Source of the DNA: Elymus sibiricus
Lineage: Eukaryota > Streptophyta > Magnoliopsida > Poales > Poaceae
Assembly (NCBI GenBank): GCA_039707655.1
Contig: CM077666.1
Span: 284,197,166 to 284,261,165, forward strand
DNA length: 64,000 bases
Direction: 5' to 3'
The notes below the pieces were generated by a model that was not told the DNA's origin, did no database searches, and saw only the letters and a program-made list of their open reading frames with translations. The position numbers were made by a program, and so were the translations under genes. This document shows, piece by piece, positions 63,391-64,000 of this stretch (within the stretch, counting starts at the first letter, position 1; each line of letters begins with the position of its first letter).

Positions 63391-64000
63391 GAAGTAAGCT
63401 TTGTGGACCGATCTCGTAGAGAAGGCACCGTTTGGACCTGATACCTCCTTTTATTGATCCGGCAATGGAACAGAAAAGTGTATGCTGCACCTATTTCCCC
63501 AGAGGTGTCCCTGGATTATCGAACCCACGAGAGGAATATTCCCTTGAAGCGATAGTCTCTAGCAAGCTTTTGTCAAAGTGTCAAATCCAGCTTTTGACCG
63601 GATCAAGCAAGCAAATAGTGATTCAAACACTTATTATAAAAGAGGTACGTGTATGAGGTCTTAATGCGTACAACCATGTATTTGTGTTGGGACCAGATAT
63701 GATCTTAATTTGTACGCTGGAAGTCACCCATCGAGATGTTCTTGTTACGGATCGAAGTGGGGGATGTGTCCAAATAACATCTTGACCGGCATGAGTCCTG
63801 CATCAAGAATTAGTTATCCTACCGCAGGCCCTATCCGTCACACGGGGTTGCCTTGATAATTAAGATAATAAAATCAGACAAGTGCTTTGGGCGTTTAATG
63901 ACTACACCTCATGTATCCCCAAGGATATGATCCATGTTACCCTACTGAACCTTACTGTCACCGGTGTTCAGTATAACACTTCATGGTCTCCTCGCTCCTA
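63391..64000. other. No gene seen at the right edge
   Basis: Short open frames only. Repetitive texture suggests TE sequence continuing beyond the window. Confidence 0.4.

Overview
The window is plant nuclear DNA from a grass, most probably a Triticeae species (wheat, Aegilops or barley group). The evidence is small GC-rich first exons with GT-AG introns, Stowaway MITEs with ctccctcc ends, a copia element whose LTR looks like the BARE1/Angela/WIS family, and islands of single-copy genes separated by nested transposons.

Layout. 0-2.3 kb: remnant of a CACTA transposase and a Stowaway hairpin. 2.5-12 kb: two ordinary genes tail to tail, a WD40 protein of the DCAF4/WDR21 type (+) and a seven-exon MATE transporter (-). 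The DCAF4 introns hold a Stowaway MITE and a 574-bp Mutator-type MITE with a perfect 9-bp target duplication. 12.3-12.7 kb: a second Mutator-type MITE with a 9-bp duplication. 14.1-27.7 kb: one large Mutator-like element (MULE) with 215-bp terminal inverted repeats and a perfect 9-bp duplication. It has two convergent genes that each start just inside a TIR: a mudrA-type transposase (-) and a GRF zinc-finger/coiled-coil gene (+) in the place where maize MuDR carries mudrB. Between them lies a 49-bp tandem array whose units carry the plant telomere motif CCCTAAA, split by an internally deleted copia retrotransposon. 28-32.2 kb: a 12-exon peroxisomal glutamate:glyoxylate/alanine aminotransferase (-). 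33.4 and 42.3 kb: two related single-C2-domain genes of the CAR type (-), separated by two LINE fragments and several MITEs. 43-46 kb: fold-back and low-complexity repeats. 46.9 kb: a small two-exon gene (88 aa), followed 11 bp after its stop by a Helitron-like 5' end. 47.3-51.7 kb: no recognised gene. 51.8-56.3 kb: a decayed PIF/Harbinger transposase split by a 2.75-kb solo LTR. 56.4-60.6 kb: a CACTA element with decayed Ulp1-like coding pieces. 61.2-63.4 kb: a LINE fragment split by a 1.54-kb solo LTR.

The host genes act separately: a candidate CUL4-DDB1 substrate receptor (DCAF4), a membrane exporter (MATE), a photorespiratory enzyme (GGAT), two Ca2+/lipid-binding C2 proteins and a small unknown. 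They do not form a pathway. The most unusual items are the MULE with a GRF gene in the mudrB position and telo-box minisatellite, and a DCAF4 intron that looks U12-type but ends in AT instead of AG. All exon borders were read by eye from splice motifs and reading frame. No alignment or expression data were available.
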